Source: Epichloe hybrida | Taxonomy: Eukaryota > Ascomycota > Sordariomycetes > Hypocreales > Clavicipitaceae | Length of the DNA: 64,000 bases | Assembly (NCBI GenBank): GCA_019022495.1 | Contig: JAFEKR010000012.1 | Span: 186,001 to 250,000 of the forward strand | Direction of reading: 5' to 3' | Part shown: piece by piece, positions 44,317 to 55,760 of the stretch | Numbering within the stretch: the stretch's first letter is position 1 | How the letters are laid out: every line of letters starts with the position of its first letter | Position numbers and translations under genes: made by a program | The notes under the pieces: generated by a model | What the model saw: only the letters and a program-made list of their open reading frames with translations | The model's database searches: none | Told to the model about the DNA's origin: nothing

Positions 44317-47300
44317 GATAGTAATAATCACGTTATCCTTAAAGAAAATTGCCTTATTAAATTTTAACTAAGTAAAGCCTATAGTAATAAGTTTAGTTAA
44401 GAGCGTTTTAAACTATACTTATAGGGCTTACTTTAGGCTATAGAGAGCCTTTAGAAGCCTATAAACTTTTCCCTTTTACTTAAATCCTTTAGAGAGCTTT
44501 ATATAAATAGTTTCCTTTACTACGCTATATAAGAAGGCTATTTTTATGTCTATTTACTTAATCTCCTAGTTTAGCAAGGTAGCTAGTGTAAATAGTAGTT
44601 AATATGTCTTCTACCTAATTACTAATGTAAAAGTTTTATTATAGTTAATGCTATATTCTTATTTAAAACCTTTAACTACCTAGTAAGCCTTATATTATTT
44701 AATATTCCTAGATAGGCTAAGTTTAGCCTTAAAGACCTATTTTCCTAATAAGATATATTAAGTATTATTAATATTAATAACTTTAAAGGTGTTATTTTTA
44801 ATTAGTATATTATACTTTTTCTCTATAGCTTTCTTCTATTTTAGCTAGTTACTTAACCGCTAAGCTTCCTTATAGGACTTTAGTTTGTTTTCTTTAAGTA
44901 ATTTATTTAGAGTGGTTAGGTATACTACTAGGAGAGGTATAATATTATTTAGGGCTATTAGCATTCCCTAGAATTCATTAAGAAAGGCAAGTTCTTATAG
45001 CCTAAGTTTAGGGTAATTTACTTTAAGTTTAGGGTGCTTTTATTTCCTAATTATAAGGTTTATTAAGGTTAAGTAGTATATTAATAGATTTTCTAGTGAG
45101 TAATTAAGGTTTTTAGGGTTAATTACTTTAGTCCCCTCCTAGAACCTTACCTATTTAATTACTTTGTTTACTTACTAATTAGGTTAATTATTACCTTCTT
45201 ATTTCCCCTCCTAGACCTGATTAGTAAGCCTTTTAACTATTAATTAATCCTATAGATTAAGTTATAGAAAACGCTCTAGCTAATCTAGTAGTAAAATCTC
45301 TTCTACGCATAGTAATGCTAGGAGATTAGCATTACACTAAGGGAGCTTAAATTCTACCCTTAGGTTAATTTGCATTTACTTATTAAAGGTAATCTCTTTT
45401 GCCCTTTTTACTAGCCTTATAATTAGATTCTAGAGTTAATAAATGTTATTAGCTTTATAGCCTACTAGGAAGTAAAAATACATTCTATTATTAAGCTTCT
45501 TTAGGTGCTTTACCTTAGGCACTAGCTTATAGGCATAATAGCTAAGGCGCTATAGGTATAATATATATAGTTTAATTCCTAACTATGCTTTATATAAAGT
45601 TATACTATTAAAAGCGCTATATAGAGATTATTCCTAGGTATATACCACTGCTTATAAGATCTCTCCCTAGAGCTTCTTTAGAAGTTTACTATTATAAAAG
45701 ATAGCTCTTACTTTATTTTAAATAGTAAGGTATACATGCTCTATTAGGTTCTAGTTTAGTTAATATACTATAGTTTACTCTAGTATAATGCCTTTCTATT
45801 TAAAAAAGTTAAGTAAGACTATATTCTTAAACTTTTCTCTATTATCTAGCCTATACTATTAGATCTAACCTAATGTTTATGCTTTTACTATAGTAATATT
45901 TACTTAGATATAGGCAGTAGCCTATAACTTCTCTTTTAGCAAGTATATCCTAGGTTTCTTAGTTAGGTTATTAATAATAAGTAAGTAGTACTCCTCCCTT
46001 ACTAGTGTTTAAGGCTTAATTAAACTACCTAGATTTACTATTTACCTTTAGCTATAGTTAAGTGCCTTATATAATATTACCTAAGTATTTTATGCCTTTC
46101 CTTTACTTACTATATAGGCCTTATAAGAACTAGCCTATTTATTAGTAACTTAAATACCTAAATTATTTACTAGCTTAATATAATTAGTATAATTTAGGTA
46201 ACCTATCCTAAGGTAAAAGACCTATAGTAGTATAGTCTTAGTGGTGTGTAAGGTAAGGAATATTACTAGGTTATTAATAACTTCTAGTGTATCCTAGTAG
46301 TGTATAGTTTCTATATAAGAGTACTCTAGGTATCTAAATCTACTATAAGTTATGCCATAAATTACTAGACTTTTATTATACTTAACTTCTGCGTTATTAT
46401 ATATTTAAAGATATATAAAGCTAGGTTATTTAGTAAATGCGCTAAGGGATAGTAAGTTAATAGGTAAAGTTAGTATATAGAGGACTTACTAGAGGTAAAT
46501 TAGCTTTGTGTTCTAAACACGCTATACTATTATTAGTATACTTCCGCTACTAAGTATATAAGCCCTTTCTCTAACGCTATTTATTAGAATAGGGTTAGTA
46601 AATTCCTTATAGTTACTAAACATATACCTATTATAGTAAATATAATACTTAGCAGTGTTATTAAAGACCTAGTCTAGACTTCTAGTATTAGTGTTCTAGC
46701 TATTAATCTTTATACTTAATATAGTAAGTTTATAAATATTAGCTATAAAGAAGTTACTAAGGTCTTATAGCTACGCAAGGAATGCATTTGCCTTATTATC
46801 TAGTATATTTGCATTAGCATTATACACTAAAGGCTTATTAATAGCCTTAGTAGCCTTTTATTTATTCTAAGTGTTACATTCGCTATTATTATAGTTACTT
46901 AGTGTAGGAATCTAGCTATATATAGCGCAAACCTTCTAGTAAGGTCCCTTATAGTTATTTAGCTTCTAAAGCTTTATATACTTCCATAGCTATATTAAGC
47001 TAGTTATATCTCTCCTATGTTTACTACTAGTGTAGGCTACATATGCCACTCCGCTAGTAATTATATTACCTATATGTCCTAATATTTTCTTCTTAGTTTA
47101 TAGGCATTAATACTTATCTTAAGCTAGCTTTATAAGCGTATCTAGTGTAATATTAGTGCTATTGCTAACACTAGCTATTCTATACTATTAAAAGATTTAG
47201 GATTAGAAAATACTAAATATATTACCTAGGTTACTAAGAAACTATAGTTAATAAAGCTCTTTAGGTATTTTCTAGTCTAGTTATATTTGCTTAAGCTTAT

Positions 47301-48594
47301 AAAGTTATTCCTTAAATACCTAGGTAAAGTCCTAGATATTACTATGCTTCTATAGGGTATTTATAATAAGACTTATAATAACTTTACTAAGGATATTAGC
47401 ACCTTATTATTAACTAACTTTCTATAGCGTAGTGTAAGCCTTATAGGCCTTTATAATATCCTTAATTTTCTTACCTATATAGGGTAAGCACTATTTACGG
47501 ATTCTAGTAAGTAAGTTCTAGTTCCTATGTTTCTAGAATATAAGTTATTTAATATACTTATTTTATACTACTACTAAGCATAGTTCTATAAGTACTATAG
47601 GCATTAAAGTACCTTTAAGAATAGGAGTTATAAATTTAGCTATTATAGTATTCTTTAGTGCTTTATCCTATTTTACTTAGTTTTCTAACCCCTTTAGCTT
47701 TATAATACTATTATAGTTTATATTACTTTTATAAGCCTTTATTACTATGCTTTAGACTTTAAAGTTATTAGGGTCTAAATATAATATATTATCTTTATTA
47801 AATAGTTAGTTTTAAGATTATATAGCTATTATATAAGCTATATTTTACTAGGGGTAAGCCACTAGAGATTTATAGTTAGTAGCTTTAAGTATATTTATAT
47901 AGGGACTGTCCCTATATAATAATAACCACTATAGATATAATTAGTAGTAGTTAAATAATTAAGTATAGCCTAGTTCCTAGTTATTATATTTATAGTTAGG
48001 GAGGTGCTAAATATAGCGTTAAAAGTATTTAATTTTATAGTGTTTATATTTTGCTTTTAACCTTTTCTAAACCTAGAGGGATACTATTATAAATATTATA
48101 AAGTTTGCCCTCTAAGATTAGGAAGTTATTAATATCTACGTTTTATAAGTCTTAAGGTATAGCCTATAGGATAAATTCTAATTTGCTATTAGTACTAGGT
48201 AGGGATACTATAGTAAAGAGTTAAGGGCTATAGGTCCTATCTCCTTACTAATAATATATTATATTTATAAGGTTTCCGCCTATATAGATAACTTACTTAA
48301 GCTTAGGGTTAATACCTATAGTAAGCGTGTTAATTAGTTTATTATAGTTATTACTCCTAATAAATATAGAGCTTTTAATACTAGAGTCCTCTCCTAAAGC
48401 TTCTAAGCCCTAAGCTAGGGTAATAGCCCTAGAAGAGTTTTTAGTGTTAGTAAATATTATAAGAGTTATAGTGATTTAGTGAAGTGTTAGCAATATTAGA
48501 AGGAGTTAGTAATTATAGATTAATTATTTTTATTACCTATAGGAAGGGCTTTATTTAAGGATGCTTAGGCTTTAGAGTATCTAGGCTTATAACC

Positions 48595-48737
48595 TATTAG
48601 AATTATATAATATAACAGCTTATATTACATGTAAGGTATAAGTTACATATGTACAGGTTGTGGGCAGTACGAGCCCTAATGTACACTCCACCGCGCAATC
48701 CAGCCGAAGTGGTCCTGATTGGCTGTGGAATCCAACA
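48595..48737 (-). repeat. right (5') LTR of Copia element, 143 bp
   Basis: Mutated at six sites, all within its first 50 bases, the interior-facing half; the outer part keeps C/G states. Confidence 0.93.
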
Positions 48738-49055
48738 TGCAAGTACCCTAGCTCTGCAATTGACCAATCTGGGAAGCATATTCAACGAATCAACATTGAC
48801 CAGTCCTCTCGGAACGCAGCCAGGAGAATTCGGTTTGGATTCACACCCGCGCCCTCGGCCCTTGCAGCTTTTGTGCCCCTCCCCCGCCATTCATCAATTC
48901 AATTCGGACCAGGAACCCGTTGTTGCACCCCCAACGACACCACGACCCCTACCATAACGTCACTTTGTTTGTATAGTTTAATTTGGTACCCGCGAAAAGG
49001 AAGAAGAAAGAAAAAAACAGCGTTTGGCCTCGCACAGAAAATCTGAGTGCTGAAA
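48738..49055. other. right TGCAA duplication and AACS promoter
   Basis: 48738-48742 is the target duplication. The remaining 313 bp is normal-composition DNA, the promoter and leader of the acetoacetyl-CoA synthetase gene. Confidence 0.7.
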
Positions 49056-51351
49056 ATGGGCGAACACGTCAATGGCCATGGTGCCTCTGGCGAACTCTGG
49101 AGACACGCCGATCCTAGTTCCACGCCCATGTGGCACTTGATCGAGCGCGTCAATAAGAAGCATGGATTGAACATGACTGGATATCCAGACCTGTACAAAT
49201 GGTCCGTTGACCACGTCTCTTCGTTTTGGGAAGATGTCTGGGACTTTGTCGGCATTGTCTCATCCAAGAAAGCAGAAAGGGTAAGAGGTTTCGTCGTCTC
49301 GTTCTTCCATGCCACTCCCCCCTTTACTTTTCGTCCTATCATCGTCAAACTCGGCCATTGTCGAATGCTTCTGATATTCAGGCCCTCCCCGAAAACTGTC
49401 CCATGTACCCACGGCCCGACTTCTTCTCGTCTGCTCGCCTTAACTTTGCCGAGAACCTCCTCTTCCCTCCGACCTCGACCCCGGTTGATCCCTCTGCGCC
49501 GGCTGTCATTACGACCACGGAACTACCTGGAGATCCGAAGACAACGTCTTGGGCCGAGCTGCGGGAGTCTGTGCGTCGCTGTGCCAACGCCCTGCGTGAT
49601 TCGGGCTTGAAACCTCACGATGTCGTGGCCGGCTACGTGTCCAACCATGTTGAAGCCCTGGTGGCCATGCTGGCTGCCTCGTCGATTGGTGCCATGTGGA
49701 CCGGTATCAGTCCTGACAACGGTGTGTCGGCGGTATTGGATCGCTTGAGCCAGATCTCCCCCAAAGTATTCTTCGCAGACAATGGCACTGTGTACAATGG
49801 CAAGGAGTGGCCCAGCACCTCCAAGACAAACGAGATCGTCGCGGTTCTCCAGAAAGTTGGCTTAGAGACTGTCGTCGTAATTGGCAATATCACTGCCGAT
49901 CTGGGACTGGCAGACGTCGAGTCATACGGCGTGAATGCAGTCGACTTTGCTTCCTTTTTGGGCAGTGCATCTGGCGAGGGCCTCACATTTGAACAGCTCC
50001 CTCCGTCGCACCCCCTGTATATCCTGTACTCAAGTGGCACGACTGGCTTGCCCAAAGCCATTGTCCACACGGCATTGGGAACTCTTCTGCAGCACAAGAA
50101 GGAGCACGCGCTCCACTGCTCGTTGACCTCCTCTTCCCGCATGCTATACTACACTACCACGTCGTGGATGATGTGGCACTGGAGCATCGGAGCTCTGGCT
50201 GTCGGAACTACGCTCGTCCTTTACTCTGGGTCTCCCTTCCGCCCCAATTCGTACCTGTCTCTTCCCAAGGTTCTTTCTGATCTCAAGGTAACCCATTTCG
50301 GCACATCAGCCGCCTATCTCACGGCTCTCGAGGCCAATAACGTCCGCCCCGTCCAAGACCCCAGCCTCGACTTATCATCGTTAGAGGCAATCTACTCGAC
50401 CGCCTCGCCTCTCCCTCCATCTACCTTCAAATTCGTCTACGAAGCCTTCCCTCACAAGGTAAACCTAGCTTCCATCACAGGCGGCACCGACATCATCTCT
50501 CTTTTCGGGGCCCCTTGTCCATTACTGCCCGTGCGTGTCGGACAGATACAATGCGCCGGCCTCGGCATGGACATTCGTGTCGTTGACTCCGAGACGGGAG
50601 AGGATGTGCCCGCCGGCGAACAAGGCGATCTGGTTTGTGTCAACCCTTCCCCTGCCAGCCCTTGACATTTTTCGGCCCCGGCGGCGAGAGCAAGTACAAG
50701 GCTGCTTATTTCGAGCGGTTCGAAAACATTTGCGGTGTCAAGGGACCGATATGGCACCATGGAGACTTTGTCAAGATTCTAGACCCTTTCACCGGAGGTC
50801 TGGTCATGCTCGGTCGATCAGATGGTGTTTTGAAGCCAGCCGGCGTTCGGTTTGGATCCGCAGAAATCTACAACATCCTCACTCGCTTCTTCTCTGCCGA
50901 CATCGACGATGCCGTATGTATTGGTCGCAGAAGGGAGACCGACAAGGACGAGGCCGTGTGCCTGTTCGTCGTCATGGTCGTCGGCAGGACCTTCACCAAT
51001 GATCTGAGAAGCCAGATCAAAGCCAAGATACGATCTGAACTCAGTCCTCGTCATGTCCCTGCCGTGGTGGAAGAATGTGGTGCTGGTATTCCCAAAACAG
51101 GCAACGGGAAAAAGTAAGTTTTTTTTTTTTTTTTTTTTCCATTAGAAAAAAAAAAGTAGTCATTGCTTCTTTACTACAAACACAATACATGCTCGTGCAA
51201 GTTGGACACCCTTCACTGACATAGACACCCTTGCCTTAGGATCGAAGTGGCAGTCAAGCAAATTTTGTCAGGCTTGAATATCAAGACCAACGCAAGCGTT
51301 GCCAATCCCGAGTCGCTGGAGTGGTTCAAGACTTGGGCCAAGACGAACTGA
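49056..51351 (+). CDS. aacs: acetoacetyl-CoA synthetase with a 1-bp frameshift
   Basis: Exons 49056-49280, 49382-51113 and 51240-51351 (donors GTAAGA and GTAAGT). The enzyme ligates CoA to acetoacetate with ATP in the cytosol, feeding ketone bodies into lipid synthesis. Visible features are GELWRHADPSSTPM at the start, the ATP-binding P-loop-like YILYSSGTTGLPKAIVH, ITGGTDIISLF, the hinge GRSDGVLKPAGVRFG, and the catalytic-lysine end TGNGKK-IEVAVKQIL. Exon lengths total 2069 nt, one short of 690 codons. The frame breaks at about 50642-50650: DLVCV-N is followed out of frame by PFPCQPLTFFGPGG, consistent with loss of one C in a C-run. Unrepaired, translation stops at 50665 after about 500 residues, without the C-terminal domain. 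Either the copy is inactive or this is a base-call error. Confidence 0.85.
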
Positions 51352-54272
51352 GTGCGGTGGAATTAAAGAGCGGGAAACTCGAGTGACTAATCCGTACATT
51401 TTATACTTTCATGAGGTCAGCAATGAACTGCGGAGTCTGGCTCCTGCTCATGTTAGGCGCCTTGGCCATTTTATCAAAGCAGTACATCTAGCAACGTAGA
51501 ATTTGGATTTCGTAGCAACGGACGGGAGCGCCTTTCTGTGGCTTGATACAGGTCCTAAAAAGGTGGGTGACTTTGGGATTCTTTCACGAGGTACGGACGT
51601 ACTCCGTACTTGATGAAATATCTGGACAAGGTTTGAACGGTTGTCTGCTATGAGCGCATCGCCCAACCTTTGCTGCCACTTGGAAAAGGTGCAGAAACTC
51701 TGTTAGAGTTAAACGACGTGGCAACTTTTGCATCTTTGTTGCATCCACAGGCGGAGCATTGGCTGACTCCGTGAACATGGCCACAGTCAGTAATAGCCGT
51801 CGTGATGCGCGATTTCGTGTGTGTACGGAGTACGTGTGTGTATCATGCATGTAGTCCGCAACGCATTGTGTAATCGCTGCTAAAAGCATAGACACGAGTT
51901 CGCGGTCAAATTGGCGGTGAGCCCATTTGCCAAATTGCCTCTCTTCCATCACCCAATGTAAGGGCACCTCACATAATAGGGGTACGCGGATCAACTTGCT
52001 GAAGCACAGAAGAAGAAGAGAGTAATAACGAACCAACCATGTCCGTCATCTCACCTAGCAAACAAAAAACTGCATACAGTGGGGGGGGGGGAGTGGCTTC
52101 TGTTCCAGAACCACACACCATGTATAATTTATTAACAGCCAACGTTGTCGTTTTTCTTCGCGCGCGATGGCAAGACTGGAAAGACTGAAGAGACGGGGAA
52201 ACGATTGACAAGCAGAGAAGAAGGAGAAGAAGAAGAAGAAGAAGAAAAGCCTTGTCTGCGGGTATCACAAAGATGGCACGACTTATTATTACCAGTTTGT
52301 CGCATCCGGAATGCCTGCAAAGAATTGCCGAGAGACATCATGTCCGTTTGTCTGACACGGTCTCGCTTCCGTGTTCGATACTCCGTTGTATGTACGGAGT
52401 ACTCGACCGAACTGGGTCGATGGAATCCACGATTTCCAGTTGTTGCATAATATAATATGGGGGTGCGCATACGGAGTAATTGATAGACCCATCAGTTCGG
52501 CTCCTGCAACAATCACCCCGTAGACTGTACTCCGTATGCTCCTCTCTTCTCCGTGTTGGTCGGCGTCGTCAAACCTCTTTGGAATGACACCCTGTCGACC
52601 TGCGCGAAGCGTGCAATGGCGGAAAACAACAACAACAAGGGAAACAATTTTTGCTGGTTCGAGTTGCTAGTTGCCAGTTGCCAGTTGCCTGAGTGGAGCG
52701 GCCAAGACCCAGGGCGTGGGCCCTGGATGTGTTCCTGGCTGCTCCTCAGAATCAGAATGCGCCGCGCCGTGTGGAGAGGGTAGCGGGACAATGTGAGGTG
52801 ATCTGCCCATCAACAAGGCCCAAAGACAGAGGGGCCAGGCAGGAGGCAGGGGCCAGGGTGGCACTGCAGCGGAAAAGGTCACTGGGGACTGCTGGTTCAT
52901 CGTTCCTCTCCTACATCCGTATGTACATACGGATTACACATGTACATATGTACGTAGACCGTGTCTGGAAAGGCTTGCTCGGACCCTGGTCATATAAGCA
53001 AGGGGCAAGTAAATTCGCGGCCGTTGAAAAAAGGCTCATTTTTCGGAGCACTCCGTCTATGTAACTAGCGCCATCAGGCCTGTGAGACGACCTGCACGCA
53101 TTGCCGTAGGAGGTACGGACTAACACAGGTCATTTGTCGCGGCCGCAAGTCGTTGACAAACCCTATTATTAGCTTGTGGACATGATGGAGCAAATGCAGA
53201 ACGCAGCTTTAGCGCGGACTATTCAAAGTTTGTGCATATGCATGCCCAGTGACTGGAAATGAGACGGATTTGCTCGACAACTCGACAATTCGACAACTCA
53301 CTCCTTACATATTATGTAGGCTAATAATAATAATAAGACGGAGCACAAACCACCACACGTGCTCCGTACAGTGTCCAAAGCAGTGCCGGGCCAACAAACA
53401 ACATGCAACAACTGAGGTTATGCTGGCTCCTATCGTATCACCGGGTTTAATAACCCGTGATCGGAGACTGACGCATGTCTCCAAGTGGTCAACAAGAAGG
53501 TCTTTCAAAGGTTCCAGACTATCCAGAGTACACATCATTGAGTGCCCAGCCTAGAACACCAGCGCACATCGCTGCCGACGCCTTCCATTTTCCAAGGTGG
53601 ACGCAGGCCACAGGCACTGTCCGCTGTCCGCTGTCCGCTGCACGCAAGCACGCAAGCATGCCATTCAAGCATTATTGTGAACGTCGGGACTCGGCCACAC
53701 TTTCGCCAGCCTCCACCAGACGCTTCTTCTTGGCCAAACCAACAAGTCGCCGCCACAGCTACAGTTATCCCTTCCATCCCACACCATCATGTAGCTAGAT
53801 GCCAGACGTACATGATGAATGCACAGCACGTGCAACAGATCTAGCCTTGCTGCCTCTCTCTCTGTCGACGGCTTGCTGGCTGGTGTGTGATTAGTAAGCA
53901 TGCACATATGTAATAGGGCCACGGTCGGTTCTCGGCGCTTGTTGGCCCCGTCTAAAATTCCCCCTGCCCGTTTCGGTGAAGCGTCCCCCCTCCTCTCTCT
54001 CTCTCTCTCCCCCCATCGGCGTCCCATCCGCATCCACTTCCACTTGTCTCCTTGCCTCTCCTCCCACGTCCCCACCCCCCTGGCCAACACTCAGTCAGTC
54101 AGCCAGCCTGTCCTGTCCTTCGCCCTCCGCCTCTCCACACCCGTTCGACAATCTCATCACTGGACGACGGCTCCTTTTGACCATACCTCTCCTCACGACC
54201 TCACGACTCCCCGGCACGTCCATCCCTCGCCTTTTCGCCTCCGTCAATCGCCCGTCAATCGCGTCAGTCACG
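51352..54272. other. intergenic region, 2.9 kb, between AACS and G beta
   Basis: No gene recognised. Holds most of the GTACGGAGTAC-type motifs of the window, an (AGA)n tract at about 52222-52244, a GTCCGCT repeat at about 53618-53640, and a long CT-rich leader with (TC)n at 53992-54010 before the G beta start. Short open frames are in conflicting phases. Confidence 0.55.
51823..51833. promoter_or_regulatory. GTACGGAGTAC motif, representative of a recurrent intergenic motif
   Basis: Full motif here and at 52392-52402; near-full versions at 32469, 41688, 42485, 52471 and 52527, all outside coding exons. Role unknown; it could be a regulatory site, a fossil of a small element, or a hairpin. Confidence 0.4.
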
Positions 54273-55760
54273 ATGAATTCGCACGGCGCCAATGATGTGT
54301 CTCCCGAGGCCATGCAGGCGCGGATCCAGCAAGCGCGTCGCGAGGCTGAGACGCTCAAGGACCGAATCAAGAGGAAGAAGGATGAGCTTTCCGACACCAC
54401 TCGTATGTCCCCAATTGATCATGATGCTGGTGGACTTTGACAAGGGCTATGGCGGGCTAGCCTTCGCAATCTCATATCCTCTTTCGACCCGATACCCTTC
54501 ATCTTGTTCTCGTTTGCTCGTAAGTTTGCTAACTCGACAATCTGGTTCCGTCTAGTCCGGGTTGTCGCCCAACAGGCTCACGAGCCTATCCCCAAGAACC
54601 AGCTCATGAAAGCTAAGCGCACCTTGAAAGGTCACTTGGCCAAGATCTACGCCATGCACTGGTCCACCGATCGCAGACATCTCGTTTCCGCCTCACAGGA
54701 TGGCAAGCTCATCATCTGGGATGCTTACACCACGAACAAAGTCCACGCCATTCCCTTGCGATCGTCTTGGGTCATGACCTGCGCCTATGCTCCCAGCGGA
54801 AACTTCGTGGCCTGCGGCGGCCTCGACAACATCTGCTCCATCTACAACCTCAATCAACAGCGCGATGGCCCCACACGCGTGGCTCGGGAACTGTCTGGCC
54901 ACGCCGGCTACCTGTCCTGCTGCCGGTTTATCAACGACCGCAGTATTCTGACTTCCTCTGGAGACATGACTTGTATGAAATGGGATATCGAGACCGGCCA
55001 AAAAGTCACCGAGTTTGCCGACCACCTTGGTGATGTAATGAGCATCAGTCTCAATCCTACCAATCAAAACACCTTTATTTCAGGAGCCTGCGATGCGTTT
55101 GCCAAGCTGTGGGACATCCGAGCAGGGAAGGCTGTCCAGACATTTGCTGGTCATGAATCCGACATTAACGCTATCCAATTCTTCCCTGACGGACACTCGT
55201 TTGTCACTGGCTCCGACGATGTCACCTGCAGGCTTTTCGATATCCGAGCAGACAGGGAACTGAACGTCTATGGCGTAAGCTCATTCGACTTGCCCTCAAC
55301 CCCCGACATGGTTTTTTGACGGTCTAACCACTCCATGCATCTAGTCCGAATCTATTCTCTGCGGCATCACATCCGTCGCTACCTCGGTGTCCGGTCGTTT
55401 ACTGTTCGCGGGCTACGATGATTTCGAGTGCAAAGTAAGCAATCTCGGATGGAGAAGGAAATTCCCGCAGCATATCTATCTTTATTACTTACAAAACTCT
55501 GGACAGGTCTGGGACGTCACTCGAGGCGAAAAGGTAGGATCTCTGGTTGGTCATGAGAACCGTGTCAGCTGCTTGGGTGTGAGCAACGATGGCATCAGCT
55601 TGTGCACCGGCTCATGGGATTCCCTGGTTAGTAAAAACTGTCAAGTCGTTTAGATTGTCGGACGCCGTGAACGGCTGGACAGGAAGTCCGGTCGTGCAAC
55701 TTCAATCCGAGAGGACGTGGTACTAACGACATGCTCTAGTTAAAAATCTGGGCCTATTGA
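54273..55760 (+). CDS. gpb1: heterotrimeric G protein beta subunit
   Basis: Five exons, 54273-54402, 54556-55274, 55345-55434, 55507-55626 and 55740-55760, give 359 residues, the usual length of fungal G beta. An N-terminal helix (residues 14-40, [20 protein letters not shown]) pairs with G gamma. Seven WD40 repeats follow, with typical WD endings [44 protein letters not shown] and the terminal LKIWAY. The protein binds G alpha and releases G beta-gamma on receptor activation, controlling mating, conidiation and virulence pathways in filamentous fungi. The last exon is only 21 nt; its intron has a perfect TACTAAC branch site at 55721-55727. All junctions are in frame. The CT-rich leader fits a strong fungal promoter. 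Confidence 0.96.

Larger units (their letters stand above)
43083..48737 (-). mobile_element. RIP-mutated Ty1/Copia LTR retrotransposon, complete, 5.7 kb
   Basis: Bounded by 143-bp direct LTRs (TGTTAGAATT...CAACA) and a perfect TGCAA duplication. Orientation is minus: next to the left LTR the complement reads AAGGAGGGG, a polypurine tract, and next to the right LTR the minus strand reads GGTTATAAGCC, close to the initiator-Met half-tRNA primer site used by many Copia elements. Reading leftward there are decayed gag with a GHIG knuckle relic (about 47,050-47,110), protease/integrase, then reverse transcriptase with its catalytic box decayed to YINN at 44305-44316 and FFRPN after it, and RNase H. 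Integrase before RT marks Copia. All frames are broken; base composition shows RIP. Confidence 0.92.

Noticed and set aside
50612..50665. A short intron explaining the AACS frame change
   Set aside because: The only GT..AG pair that fits would be about 26 bp and would remove conserved residues; a one-base loss accounts exactly for the length deficit.
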